Source: Molossus alvarezi (lineage: Eukaryota > Chordata > Mammalia > Chiroptera > Molossidae). From it: 64,000 nucleotides of DNA. The stretch covers positions 12,050,501 to 12,114,500 of the forward strand of contig CM073886.1 of assembly GCA_037176705.1 (NCBI GenBank), given 5' to 3'. The position numbers were made by a program, and so were the translations under genes. The notes under the pieces were generated by a model that saw only the letters and a program-made list of their open reading frames with translations, was not told the DNA's origin and ran no database searches. This document shows, piece after piece, positions 33,740-46,060 of the stretch (position 1 is its first letter; every line of letters starts with the position of its first letter).

Positions 33740-34270
33740 TGCCTCCTCGCTTCCTCTCATCATCCTAACCCACCCCTCGGAAAGCCTGCTAGTTCCACCT
33801 TCAAAACGCACCTCCAGTCCATGGCCACAGCCGCCACCCTGCCCCAGCCAGCGGCATCCCTCACCTGCACCTCCCAGCTGCTGCCAGCTGGTTTTCCCAC
33901 GGCTGCCGCTGTGCCCCGAAAACAGCCGTCTCCTCACTGCAGAGGGAACATTGTACTACACAAGTCAGATCACAGCACTTCCACACTGTGAGCCCTCCAA
34001 AGCCTTCCGGTCGTTCGTGGAATAAACCCGAGTCCTCACTGTGGCCAGCAGGCCGTCCACAGGGCTCCGCCACCTGGGTCCAGCGCCTCCTGCCCTCGCC
34101 CTCTCCGTGCTGCCTCCTTGCGGCTCTGTCGCAGCATCCCCTCTCACACTGGGTGCCCCACCCGGTCGGGCGCTGTCCTCCAGGACTTTCAGGTGCTGGG
34201 CCCTCCTTCCCCTGCCATGTCCTGGGAAACTAATTCTGGTCCTCCCACTTTCAACAGAGATGTCACCGCC
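33740..34270 (+). mobile_element. L2 LINE fragment
   Basis: Ordered L2 phrases: 'tccaccttcaaaacgcacct', 'gtcagatcacagcacttcca', 'gagccctccaaagccttccg', 'ataaacccgagtcctcactg', 'tggccagcaggccgtccaca'. Confidence 0.6.
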
Positions 34271-34484
34271 CGCAGGAAGCTCTCCCCGAGGCCCCAAATC
34301 GGGGTGAGTTGTCCCTCCTCTGGGCCCGAAACCCCCGTGTCATGTCACGACCACACTGCATTGCTGATGCTTGTATTCTTGACCTCAAGGCGACGGGCAG
34401 GGAAGGGCCTGGAGCAGGGCGGGGACTCAAGAAACGGGATTTGAGTGAATCAGTGGATGAACAACACTCTGAATTAGCTTCGGT

Positions 34485-34540
34485 GGTCACTTCCTGTCCT
34501 CCAGGTCCTCCCAGGTCACTTCCTGTCCTCCAGGCCCTCC
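34485..34540. repeat. Two-copy 29-bp tandem duplication
   Basis: The segment beginning ggtcacttcctgtcctccag at 34485 is repeated at 34514 with one or two changes. Confidence 0.9.
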
Positions 34541-35184
34541 GGAGCAAAGGGAGGCCTCCCCCTAAATCACTCTGGTGGGCACTAGCCTTCTCCGATGATA
34601 TCGGAGGTATGACGTGTCCTTCCTGAGCGTCATAGCTCTTTTTAGAGCCCAGGAAGGCACCTGGCTCAGCTCGTTTCGTGGGCATTTGTGGACGAGTCTG
34701 GCCCAATGGGTCTCTGATGGGCACACGGAGCGCAGCCCCGGAATGGACTCGCCACGGACACTTTCTGGGACCGCCTGTCAGAGTGAGCTCCGCCCATCGG
34801 CTCCTTTCTGCCTCCTCAGAGCCCAGTGAGCTGGCCTGGAAAAGTCTGATCCCTCCAGGCTGGAGGATGGAGTCAGTGGCCAAAGAAAGACCAGGTTCTC
34901 CTTGGTGAGTGGACGGGAAGGATGGCTTCACACACAGGCACAGCGCCCCAGTTCAGTGTCCAGCTGGTTTCCCTCAAGCTCCTCCCCCACCCCACCCCCA
35001 CCCGACCTCTAATCCGCTCCCTGTAACCCATTTGCAAAGCTTGGTGCCCAGCAGATAGGGCTCTTATCCCTCTGGGGCTGGGGTGGGGGCCATGTTGGGG
35101 GCAGGGGACACAGATTTGCTTGTACAGGCTTGTGCAGTACACAAATAAAAGCAGCCACAGGTGGCCTGACCGTGCGCACTATGC

Positions 35185-35344
35185 CAGGTGCTGTCATCTT
35201 ATTTAGTCTCCTAGATAGGAAGCGGTTGCTAATATTATCCCCATCTCACAGATAAAGAAACTAAGGCACAAATACTTTTTTTTTTTAATCCTCACCCAAG
35301 AATATTTTTCCATTTATATTCAGATAGAGTGGGAGGGAGGGAGA

Positions 35345-35398
<54 letters not shown>

Positions 35399-35690
35399 TC
35401 CTTGTGAGAGAGACACATCAATTGGCTGCCTCCCACCCAACCCCGACCAGGGCCAGGGACCGAACTGAACCTGAGGTACGTGCCCTTGACCAGAATCAAA
35501 CCTGTGACTCATTGGTCCACAGGTCGACACTCTAACCACTGAGCAAAACCAGCCAGGACAAGAAACTGAGGCACAAAGACTTTAAGTTACTTGTTCATGG
35601 CTGTGTACAGGTAGGAAAAAATGAAACTGGAATTAAAATCTGGACAGTTTGACTCCAGAGCCGAGCTGTCAACCACTACACCATTATCTC
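35185..35690 (-). mobile_element. MIR split by a VES SINE
   Basis: The reverse-strand MIR ('ccccatctcacagataaaga') is interrupted and resumes after the SINE with 'actgaggcacaaag' and 'gtcaaccactacacca'. Confidence 0.7.
35276..35559 (-). mobile_element. VES SINE with (GA)n expansion
   Basis: Flanked by a 21-bp duplication of MIR sequence (35255-35275 and 35560-35580, 19 of 21 identical). The purine tract at 35340-35394 has expanded to (GA)n. Confidence 0.95.
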
Positions 35691-35694
35691 TCAC

Positions 35695-36010
35695 AAATGT
35701 CCATGCAAGCCCATGTGTACATGGGAACATAGCTCACATACAGACGTGTGCACATGAAATCACACCCTTGCTCATGCACCCATGTGCACACACAGCCCAA
35801 GCCCATAGACATAAATAGCATGAGATTCAGCACAAGTGGTCACTAGGCCAGCAAGGATCTACCCCGATCACTCACACACACTCTAAGCACATTCACACCC
35901 AGGCATGCATGTTCCTGTTCATGAGTTTGCATAGAAAACATGCAACACCCCAGCCACCCAAGTTTGCACATGTGCAAGTACACACACATTGTCACGTAAG
36001 TGCACTTGCA
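35695..36010. other. Cysteine-poor CA/TG-rich unique DNA, no gene
   Basis: Enriched in 'cacaca', 'catgtg' and 'gcacac' words, but not a clean tandem repeat. No exon seen. Confidence 0.35.
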
Positions 36011-36014
36011 TATG

Positions 36015-36180
36015 AACAAATATTGAGCATCTGCTGTGTACCAGGCATGTAACAGTGAAGAAACAGAGCTCCTACCCTCCCACTGTGTGTAATCTAGCAG
36101 AGCACATGCATGCCCAGACATGTGCAGTGGTCAAGTCAGATAGGCATGTCCTGGTTATTCAGTGCTCACTCTGGATCAGG
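36015..36180 (+). mobile_element. L2-like tail fragment
   Basis: Contains 'aatattgagcatctgctgtg' and 'taccaggcatgtaacagtga', then 'agagctcctaccctcccact'. Confidence 0.5.
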
Positions 36181-37340
36181 TGCAGAGCTGAACTCTCCCA
36201 TGCATTAGGGGGTCCCTGCGAATACATGCACACTTGTGAGCGTGTACCTCCCTCTGCAGGAGCCAGGATACCACCTGGGTCGTGGCAGAGGGATGGATGG
36301 AGTGCAGGGGACAGAGATCAGTGTTATTTTCAGCACCCCTGTGGTCTGAGGATCCCGAACCTCCTTCAACCCCCTGGAGACCAGACCGTGATCCAAGTGA
36401 CAAATACCACATGTATTTGCAGACATTTACACAACCCATGTGTGCTCATGTGTGTGCACATGTGTGAGCATACTCCCCCAGTCCTTGCAGAGCCTCCCGC
36501 CCCATCAGGAACCTTTGCCCCAAAGTCCCCAGCCTCCTTCTCTCCACGCCTTGCACATTCCATAGCAGTGGCTCAGAGCCACCTGAGTGTTCTAGAAGGC
36601 TGCACTCTCGGGAGGAAGGGCTGCAATGACTCGGCTTCCAGGCAGCTGTGGTGAGTTTCTGCAAAGACTCCCTTCCTCAAAGAGGCTGCTCTTTACTGAA
36701 AGTTCAGGCTGCCGTGGTTTCCCCTCATTCACACAGGGGAAAGCTCAAACTCATAAAACATTTACCAAGAGCCGTCCGGCAGTCAATCAATTAGCATTTA
36801 CTGACAGCTGCAGCTTTCACACTGGGCAGGGCATGGGCAGGGAAGAGGGGGAGGAACAGCTCAGGCCTGGTCCTGCCAAAGGCCAGGGGCCCGAGGGAGC
36901 TGTGGGGAGCGGGAGGGGCGGGGGTAGGTGGGGATGTGAAGGCAGTGGAGAGTGGTCCAGCAGAGCGGCCACGTGCACAAAGCCTGGCGGTAGGAAAGCA
37001 TTCCTGTGGCCCCCAAGTCACCACTGGCAGTGTGCTGGTAAGCCAGCAACGAAAAAACACAAACAAAACCTGATACGTGGTGTCTGCGGCTTTCCACAGT
37101 GTGAACACTCCCCGTCAACGGCCAATTCCAAGCTGCCAAGGTGATGTCACAGGACGCAGAGCCGAGAAGAGACATGTGCAGTCAGCTCCCAGGAGCTGCT
37201 GCGAATCGGCCTCTGCACCCCACGATCCACATCCCTCTCTCCCCAGGGACACCCGGAGGATGGAGCCAGAGCCCTGGTGCCCAGAGCAGGACAAGAGCCC
37301 CAGCTGGAAGGGCCAGGAATGAGAACAAAATCACTTGATC
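36181..37340. other. No gene seen
   Basis: Non-repetitive DNA. The longest frames (for example 36626-37144) have no recognisable domain and no splice support. Confidence 0.35.
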
Positions 37341-37344
37341 ACTT

Positions 37345-37800
37345 TTCAATGCATGTTCTGACTTATCCTTTCATGAACTCAGCACTCGCCTCGTGCTGGA
37401 CACTGAACACCCCAAGGTGTCTCAGACCATCTCTACCTGGGCTGATGAGGAGCAGCAAAACGTAATCAAGACCGGGAACCAGAGGTCTTCCTGGAGGAGG
37501 TGGCATCTAAGCTGGAACGTAATGGAGTGAGGCAGTGAGTAAGGGTCGAAAAGAGTTCTTTCCAAGCAAAGGAAACAGCGTGTGCAATGGCTCAGCGACC
37601 CCATGCTCTGCTTGGCTAACCCGGCAAAAACATCCTGTCCGACAGACTTCTCCAATGAGCCAGCCCGTCTGAGTGCTGCACACATCTTCACTCCTTTCAT
37701 CTTCAGACGACCCTATGAGGTACTTACTGTTTTTCACCCCACTGCACAGATGGGACAATTGAGAAGTTACGTCAACGAGGCCACAATCGCTGGTTTGCTT
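37345..37800. mobile_element. L2-like and MIR-like fragments
   Basis: Bases 37345-37610 have an L2-like order ending with 'gaaacagcgtgtgcaatggc'. Bases 37690-37800 read as reverse-strand MIR ('cactgcacagatgggacaat'). Confidence 0.4.
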
Positions 37801-38364
37801 CACCTGACCGCCGCACTGCCTCTAAGCATCTGCAGCAGGTGGCTCTTGGGGAAATTTTAGGGGGTACCCAGACACGACAACCAACTGTAAATTTAGTTTG
37901 GGGTTTAATTAAATGTCAGAGTGTGGGAAGTGATCGTTCAGCTAAAGCATGCTCCCCCACTCCTTCACACACAAACGAAGCAAGAGTGCTGTGCAGTGTG
38001 GACGTGCTTACCAAAGACGTCAATCAGCCAGTCAACAAACGTGGGTAGCATCTTTGTGTCTTGGTCCTTATTCATTTTTTTGTTTTGTTTTTCTCACTGA
38101 ACAGTTCACCTGGGCCAGGCTCTGGGCTGGAGCTGGGAGACACAAGAAATAGATGATAGTCCCCACCCTCAAGGAGTCTAGCCGGAGAAGAGACACACAA
38201 GTAGTGACTTCATATATGTTCCAATTTATCCATTATAATATATAAAAAACAAAACTGAATATCACAATAAGTGATCATAAAGGGACATGCACAAAAGAGA
38301 GAATGATTCTGCCCTGCGTTCTGAGAAACGTTCACAGAGAAATGCCCACTGCAATAGGGTCTTT

Positions 38365-38565
38365 TTTTAAAAATATGTTTTTATTGGTTTATTTTGAGAG
38401 AGAGAGAAATATCAATGTGAGAGAGAAACACCAATTGGCTGCCTTCTGCACACCCCCTAGTAGGGATCAAACCTACAACCTGGGCATGTGCCCTGAGTGG
38501 AAATTGAACTGGGACCTCTCAGTCCATAGGATGATGCTCAATCCACTGAGTCACACCAGCTAGGC
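38365..38565 (-). mobile_element. VES SINE, short type
   Basis: Flanked by gcaatagggtcttt and gcaattgggtcttt (38351-38364, 38566-38579). Confidence 0.9.
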
Positions 38566-38855
38566 GCAATTGGGTCTTTAAAGATGCTGTTTCATTAGTG
38601 GTAATGAGGGAATGGGGGGGGGAGTTAGGGGTCACTGCTAAGGGTTCTTTGTGAAGGATGTTGGTGGGTGACAATAGAAATAGATGATGGTGATGGGTGT
38701 ACAACATTTGGAATATACTAAAGCCCACTAAATTGCATATTTTTAAACAATTAAAATAGAAAATTTTATGTTATATGAATTCTGTCCCCATAAAAAAAGA
38801 AAAGAAAAGAAGACACTGTTTCAGCCAAGAACCTGTGGTTGAAAGTGACAGGCTA

Positions 38856-38962
38856 GCCCTGGCTGGTTTGGCTCAGCAGTTGGAGCATCAGCCGTGGACC
38901 AGAGAGTCCCGGGTTCATTTCCCGCTAGGGGCACATACCAAAAAAAAGAAAGAAAGAAAAAA
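38856..38962 (+). mobile_element. 3'-truncated VES: tRNA-like head plus A-rich tail
   Basis: Only the tRNA-like head is present ('gccctggctggtttggctca' through 'ggggcacatacc'). It is followed at once by an A-rich tail and bounded by related 12-bp repeats (agtgacaggcta at 38844, agttgcaggcta at 38963). The body, pyrimidine tract and hairpin are missing. Confidence 0.8.
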
Positions 38963-39675
38963 AGTTGCAGGCTAGCTTTTTAAATGGGTTTCCTGGCTCA
39001 AAATATTTTTTAAGTTCAAGAATATAGTTTCAGGCACGGATGAATGAAGGTGCTCAAATGACTGTTTAAGACTGGAAGGCTCCAGTCTGGGCTGCTTTCT
39101 TCTGTGTTGGCTTCATTCTCAAACAGGCTGAGTGAGGCCCAGGGGTGGCAAAAATAAATAAAAATGGCTCTCAGAAGTCCAGGTTTATAACTCACCAGCT
39201 TCAGAAGCACAAAGAACAGATCTTTTTTCCAATGGTCCCCATGATCATACCGTGAAAGGCTCTTATTGGTCAGTTTTAATCACATGCTGGTCCCTAAACC
39301 AACTACAATATAAATAGGAGGAAAATATTCTGATTGGCCAAGCCTGAGTCATGTGACCTATGGGAAAGCTGGGAGAGAGTTTAGTCCCATGGAAACAACA
39401 TGAGCTTAGAGTAGGAAGACCAGGTGCTATTTTCAGAAGGAGTGGATGCTGGCTAGACATAACCAGCGCTCCCCTGCTTGAGGCTGGAGATGCCTGATGG
39501 TGAAGGGGGGGAGGGCAGGCTTAGTGGAGGGAAGGGCGTGAGTACGGGCTTGGGAGATTACAAATGTGTAGTGTAGTCTGGCTACAGTGGCTAGGGCGTG
39601 GTGTCCAGGGGTGACTGGTCATGATATCTGGAGAATGGCCAGGTCATGGTGTCCAAGGGTAACCAGGAACCATTC

Positions 39676-39689
39676 TGACACCAATTCTT

Positions 39690-39731
<42 letters not shown>

Positions 39732-40464
39732 TACCACAAGAATTAACTCAATTCTGACTCTTTTTACCTGGAGATAGGATCAGCTCCCATAGGTTGAGGA
39801 CTCACTGCGAGTCTCCTCCCCCTACACTCCAGACACCAATTGCAAGTCAAGTTCAGGTTGTCATCTGTGCTTCCAGCCAATCAGCAATAGATGGAAGTTT
39901 CACCTTCAATAGATGGAGGTGAAATTAATTTGCTAGAGTGGCTCTCCAACTCAGAGAAACATTTATTTACCAGGTCAGTGGTTTATTATAAAGGGATACA
40001 GCTCAGGGGCAGCCTGATGGGAGAGATGGTAGGACAAGGTGTGCAGAGAGACGCCGCGCTTCCATGCCTTCTCCAGAGCTTTGCCCACCCCAGCATCTCC
40101 ACGTGCTCACCAACCCGAAAGTCCCCAAGCCCTGTAGTGTGGGTTTCATGGAAGCTTTGTTACATAGGCATGGCTGATTAAATCACTGGCCATTGGTGAG
40201 TGGACTCAGTCTCTAATCCCCCTCCCCTCCTCGGGGTGTGAGGGTTGGACTGCCAGTTTCCTTCTAATCACATGGCTGGTTCCCCTGACAACCAGTCCTC
40301 ATCCTTAGGTGATTTAGGGGCTTCCCAAAGGTCACCTCATTAAAATAGCAAAAGATATTGAATGTTCTCATCACTTAGGAAATCCCAAGAGTTTTAGGAG
40401 CTCTGTGCCAGAAAGAGGGGCAAAGACCAAACATATATTTCCTATCGTAAATCACAATATCACA
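39676..40464 (-). mobile_element. ERV-type LTR
   Basis: On the minus strand it starts TGTGATATTG and ends GGTGTCA. Minus-strand AATAAA signals lie in the complements of 'tttattataaag' (near 39985) and 'catttatttacc' (near 39960). A (GT)n run at 39692-39730 lies near its 3' end. No internal viral genes are seen. Confidence 0.55.
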
Positions 40465-40555
40465 GCAAGTCATGGATTCTAGGAGTGACAGGTCACAGTG
40501 CCTAGGGGTGGCTGGGCCATGCTGCCCAGGGTGCCCCAGGTCATGGATTCAGGGG

Positions 40556-41249
40556 TGAGAGTATAACGGCCAAACAGCTCAAACTGGTCCTATCCTATTT
40601 GACGAGCTACTGAGTTGCTTTCCAGAGACAACAGACCAAACCACAAGTGATGCAGCCGAAGGAGGCAGAGGAGAGAACCTTGACCTCCAGCTGCACACAG
40701 AACCAGTCTCACCCCACAGCCTGAGACCAAAGGACCAGGATATGACCAGAACGTAAACACCAGAAACTTTCAGAAGCCAAGTGTCCATTTTCCAGGAAGA
40801 GCCAGTGCCGACACCCCTTTGCCACACGTGGCCAGTGCCGAGGTCCTCTGATTAACACTTGGCCCACCAGCACTTCCGCACACCTGCTCCCCTCGCCCCT
40901 TGAACAGCCTTAACCTAGTCCAGGAGCAAGATGGATTTGAGGATTATGTCTCTTCATCTTCTTGGTTGGCGCCTTCTTGATCAATAATCCTTTCCTTACT
41001 CCAAATGGACATTTTTAAAAATGTTTTTATTGACTTTAGAGAGGAAGGGAGGAGAGAGAGCGAAATATTGATGTGAGAGAGTGACATCAATTGGTTGCCT
41101 CTTGTATGCATCCTGACTGAGGATCGAACCCACAACCTTTCAGTGCACAGACAACACATAACCCACTGAGCCACACTGGCCAGGGCCAAACTGACATTTT
41201 GAGTTCTGGCCTTTCGAAGAAGCAGGCACAAGGATTGGGTTCAGTAACA
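40556..41249 (+). mobile_element. Probable ERV-type LTR with SINE insert
   Basis: Starts near TGAGAG and ends AACAACA, with an R/U5-like right part ('tcaataatcctttccttact', then 'gagttctggcctttcgaaga'). A short VES interrupts it at 41014-41187. Boundaries are uncertain. Confidence 0.4.
41014..41187 (-). mobile_element. VES SINE, short type
   Basis: Head complement 'gccacactggccagggc'. The flanks caaatggacattt and caaactgacattt are near-identical. Confidence 0.85.
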
Positions 41250-41399
41250 ACAGGTCCTGGTGTCTGGGGGTGACAGGTCACAGTGACTTGGGGTCGCCAG
41301 GTCCTGGTGTCTAGGGGTGACAGATCAGTGACTAGGGGTGACAGGTCACGGTGCCTGCAGCTAACAGGTCATGGTGCCCAGAGAGTAATAGAGCTGAAG

Positions 41400-43860
41400 A
41401 AACAGGAAGGGAGGGAGCGAGGAGCCAGGTGTAACGGGGTTTGTCTGTAGCCCAGTGTCTTCCAACCCTTCGTGCCTCGTGAGCACCGCCATGGTTATTC
41501 CTCCCACACTGATACTTTTTCTCCACCCTCATTTCCTTGAACTTTGTCTTCACGTTGACTCATTTGTCTTATCTAAATGACTTTATTTTGAAAAGAAACA
41601 TTGTCGTCATATGAATGGACACCCAGTATTCTTTACCATGAGTAGAAGGGAAAACAATAAACCAAAACCGAGCCACTAATTCCAGCTTGCTGTGGTATGG
41701 CCTGTGGGAGGCTGGTCAGAAGGAAAGAAAGAGAATTGAAAAAGGAATCACTTTCTCGGTGTGATGCCCTTTTACATCCATGTACCACCTAAAGTCACCT
41801 TAGGGACCCAGGACGTTGTGCCCTCCCCTGGGTTACCTTGGGGTGTGGGCCCCATGCTTTGGGCTAATGGGAACCAGGAGGCTGTGTGCGCAGGAAAAGG
41901 ACATGATCAGAAAAAATAGTCCTGGTGGGAGAGTGTTTGAGAAGTAAGGTGCTATTTGCATAATTCTAGGTGATAAAAATGAGGAGGCGGACTTGTCCAG
42001 AGCTGCTGGAGAGAAGGGGTCCTCGGGACAGACTCGCACACCTGCCTCTCGGTGGGGAGGAGGAGGAGACGGGAGAGCTGGGGAAATGCCTTCGCCTGAG
42101 CTTTAACAGCTGAGAGGGGGCCTAGCTGGGGAAGCAGGTGTGGGGAGGACGCGGGGCTCGGTTTCAGATACACTGGCTCTGAGTGTGTGGCCATCCATGT
42201 GGAGATCCATTTACTTGCTCAGGAAGTATTCACTGAGCACCTACTGTGTACCGCACACTGTTCGAAGGCCCTGGAATACATGGAACCAACCAACCAAAGG
42301 CCTCTGTACCCATGGAGTCTACCTCCTGGAGGGGGAGGCATGGGAGGCCTGATGGGACATGAAGGACGCAGTGAATACACGAGATCTCCTCATATGTGTC
42401 ACATGGACAGTGATGCGCACAGATGGGACAGGGAGTGTGTGCGGGAGATGTGGAAACCCAGACAGACACATGGGTCTGCGGTTGGGGCAAGAGATCTGGG
42501 CTGGGAGATACACTCAGAAGGCATCATCCATTCATTCAACAAATGATTGTCGAGCACACTGGTGTGCCAGCCACTGTGCTGGGTGCTGGGCGACCCAGTC
42601 CCCGCCTCAGGAAACCCCAGTAGATTTAGTAAAGGTTGTAGTGAAGTCTATGGAAACAGAGGAGCTTGCCCATGGAGCGCGTGCGCGTGTGCAGGGCCTG
42701 AGATGAGCCCCGAGTTCCCCCAGGCTTAAGGGAGGGCAGAGGAGAGGACCCTGGGAAATGAGCCTGAGCAGGGGCAAGCAGCCAGCAGCAGCGAGCACAG
42801 GGGCAGAGGTTCCGGCCGTGGCAGAGGCTCGGGGCGGACGGGTGCGGGCTGAAACAGACCGGCCTTGGCGCTGGCGCGGCGACAGCAGGCTGGTGGCAGA
42901 CGGGGGCAGCGGCTGCACAGAGGGCCGAGGAGCCGAGGAGCCGGTGCGCAGGAAGGGAGTGCAGCCCGACGGAGACAGCTCAGGAGACCCCTTCTGGGGA
43001 CAGCGGGAGAGGGAGGAGCAGGAGGCGCGGTGGAGGGAACCTGGCCATCTGCAGATGGAAGGGACTTGAACGGATTACCGCAGCGATGGGAAGAAGCCCG
43101 CAGCAGGAGGAAGAAGCTGAAACACGGGGGTGATGGTGTTTGGGGGTCCAGAGGGAGTGGCAAGTCAACTTTGTCGAGAAGAAATGACCCACGTCAGTAA
43201 TGGCTGTAGAATTTGAGGGACTCAGTGCAAAATGAAAAGGCAGGACTTGTTCAAAAAGTACTAAGAATTCAAGATGTGACTGCTGGTACCCATATCAGGA
43301 GTGGGCAACAGGTTTGACTTGCTGACATGGCTGAATGGTGGCCTCTGGCCACCCAGCGCCAGACACACCTGTGTCAGGGACGCTCAGCACCAGGCTCCAG
43401 CCCAAGGTCTCAGGAGGTGAGCAGTGACATTGACCCTCCCTGTGCCTGAGCCTAGACCCCCTGCAGGGGCCGAAGGCAGAGCGGGTGGAGGTGGGGAGGG
43501 GGAGGTTGACAGGTGTGCGCAAACCCGCAAATCCTTGCTGCAGCTTCATTGTCCAACCAGACTTCCCTTACAAAACACAAGTGCAAAGGTAAAATGATTA
43601 AGACTTTTAAGACAGGGACCGCAGAGCTTCAAATTCCCAGCACCGCTGCCCTGTGCCGTGGCACTGGTGGCACATCCATGCAGTGGCCTTGCCTCTTTGG
43701 TAAGAGACCATGGATGCCTGTGGAGGTAGAGTGGCAGACATTGGACAGACTCCTCCGGAACTGGAGACCGCATGCCAGTCATGAGGGCGAGGGCAGGGAT
43801 TAGGGGAAAGGCTTGTAGAAAAGAAGGCTGGAGTGTGTTTGGAACCTAAAATCAGGTGCA
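41400..43860. other. No gene seen; GC-rich at 42650-43020
   Basis: An L2-like segment ('tcactgagcacctactgtgt') lies near 42230-42360. Bases 42650-43020 are GC-rich with CpGs. Frames there lack recognisable domains. Confidence 0.35.
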
Positions 43861-43876
43861 TAAAAGAATGTTTCCT

Positions 43877-44125
43877 GCCTTGGCCAGTGTTGCTCAGTGG
43901 TTATAGCCTTGGCCTGTACACTGAAAGGTCACGGCTTTGATTCCTGGTCAAGGGCACGTACCTGGGTTGCAGGTTCAATCCCTGGGCCCGATAGGGGCAT
44001 GTGCAGGAGGCAACCAATCGATGTGTGTGTGTCTCTCTCCACCCCCAACCCCCTACCTTCCACTCTCTCTAAAAATCAATGGAAAAAATATCCTCTGGTG
44101 AGGATTTTTAAAAAATATAAAATAA
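43877..44125 (+). mobile_element. VES SINE, older variant
   Basis: Flanked by aaagaatgtttcct and aaagaacgtttcct (43863-43876, 44126-44139). The 3' hairpin is a 6-bp stem, 'atcctctggtgaggat'. Confidence 0.9.
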
Positions 44126-44139
44126 AAAGAACGTTTCCT

Positions 44140-44860
44140 ATTGTCACTGTTACAGATTATTGCACATTTAGAGGCTTGAAATGGGAAAATATATTATCTT
44201 ACAATTTTGGGGGGTCAGAACTCCAAACTTGGTCTCACTGAGTTAAAAAGCTAGGTGCCACCAGGTTTGCATTCCTTCTGGAGACCCTAAGTCTGTTCCT
44301 TGACTTTTCCAGCATCTATGGTTCATGACCGTTTTTCATCTTCAAAGTCAACAGTACAGTACAGCATTTTCCATCTCTCTCTGACTCAAACTCTCCTACA
44401 TCCCTCCGTCCCTTATAAGCACCCTCATGATTATATTGAGCCCATCCAGATACTCTCTTAAAGTCAGCTGATTAGCAACCTTGATTCCGCATGTTCACAG
44501 TTTTCAGGTATTAAGAGGGGAATATCTTTGGAGATCCATTATCCCACTTACTGCAATCTTTAAGGTTGCTTTATGGCTACAAAAGCAATGCCACGGTGGT
44601 TTCAACAACAACAAGAGCAGGCTTATGGTTTATTAAGAATCCAGAGGTTGATTTGATGACCTGATGAAGTGATCAAGGGTGCAGGCTCTGTTCCTCTCCC
44701 ACTGTGCCATATTCAGAAAACTGTCTTTCATCCCCAGGCTTGTCCCCTCATGATCACAAGATGGCTGCCAAACCACCAGACAGCACATCCAAAGCAGAAG
44801 GAAGTTGGCAAAGGAGACTTCAATGCTGCTCTCTTTGATTAAAAAGGAGAATTGTCAGCT
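44140..44860. other. Ancient mammalian repeat, family uncertain
   Basis: Contains 'tatcttacaattttgggggg', 'cttgacttttccagcatcta' and 'gtcagctgattagcaacctt', an order I associate with old MaLR/MER-type elements. No gene. Confidence 0.35.
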
Positions 44861-45021
44861 TGCCCTGTGGTTCCGTGGCAGAGAGGCAGGACAGACAGAC
44901 CAGACGTGTTGACCAACTCAAGCTGAATTTACCAGCTGGAAATCAGGAAATGCCAGTTCCCAGTTGGGGTGGGGTGTCAGTGAGGGATCTGGGTGGCCAG
45001 AATCAAAGATCAGTCTATGGC

Positions 45022-45267
45022 CCGGGCCGGTTTGGCTCAGCGGTTAGAGCGTTGGCCTGCGGTCTGGAGAGACCCGGGTTCGGTGTCCGCTAAGGGCACG
45101 TACCTCAGTTGCAGTTTGTCCCCGGCCCTGGTTGGGTCGTGTGGGTGGCGACCACTCAATGTGTCCCTTTCACATCGATGTTTCTCTCTCTCTCTCTCCC
45201 TCCCACTCTATCTGAACAAAATATCGAAAAATGTCCTCGGGTGAGGATAAAAAAAAAAAAAAAAAAA
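45022..45267 (+). mobile_element. VES SINE
   Basis: Flanked by the 17-bp duplication aaagatcagtctatggc (45005-45021 and 45268-45284). 3' hairpin 'tcctcgggtgagga'. Confidence 0.95.
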
Positions 45268-45889
45268 AAAGATCAGTCTATGGCTGGGGTCAAAGATTAG
45301 TCTGTGACCAAGGCTAGGGGTCAACATTGCCTGAGTTGATCTGCAGCCATGATTACAAATAGGCCCACAACGTGGATCAGTCCACTGCTTGAGTCATTGT
45401 GTGGTTGGAGTCAGGTGTCAACCTGCAGTTAGGATCAGAAGTTTGGTTCAATGTCTCTCTGTCTCTGTCTCTCTCTCCTTTCTCCACCTCTGTCTCTCTT
45501 GTCTTGTTCTCTTCTGGAAAGACCTGTTAGAAGTTTGGGTCGATAGGGAGGAGAGCAGAGTCTTATAGGAGGCAAAATGGCATAAGGAAGAACCTAAGGG
45601 AACAATGGGAAAATGGCAGGGGGAGAGAGGGAGAAAACATATATAACGCATGTGGCCATATAATAAGAAACTCGGGATGTAAACCTCTGCGAATATACAA
45701 ACACTGGCTGCACATGGACAACGTCTAGAAGTCATGTGGACAGATGCAAACACCAGTCGGTGGGATGATGCCATCAGGACCATTTGTCTGGGATTTCTTT
45801 TGTTCCAGCCTGTCCTTTTTGCAATAAAGTAACATGAAATTTAGAATGTCATAATTTCCTTTATGTTTTATACCCTCACCTCCACAATA

Positions 45890-46060
45890 CCCACATACAC
45901 TTGGATAACATTAACCATGTGCAGGCACTGTGGTGAGCCCCGAGGTCAGCACTACTATTACTCCTGTTCTACAGATGAGGAAGCAAGCACAGAGAGGTCA
46001 CATGACTGGCCCCTCCTCACACAGCTAGTCCTTGGAGCACCTGGAGTTCCTAATGTCCGT
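45890..46060 (-). mobile_element. MIR fragment
   Basis: 'gttctacagatgaggaagca', 'cacagagaggtcacatgact', 'cacacagctagtccttgg' in reverse MIR order. Confidence 0.65.

Larger units (their letters stand above)
39580..41390. repeat. Degenerate ~22-26-bp minisatellite, split in three
   Basis: Units related to 'caggtcatggtgtccagggg' plus 'tgac' occur at 39580-39670, 40465-40555 and 41250-41390. The gaps are filled by two LTR-like inserts, so one ancestral array was probably broken up. Confidence 0.6.

Noticed and set aside
32812..33937. Long overlapping minus-strand frames of 177-217 codons
   Set aside because: GC-rich, stop-poor DNA gives open frames on both strands. There are no domains and no conserved splice layout.
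42726..43163. Proline-rich 145-codon frame on the minus strand
   Set aside because: Composition follows the local GC content. No recognisable family, and a competing frame exists on the other strand.
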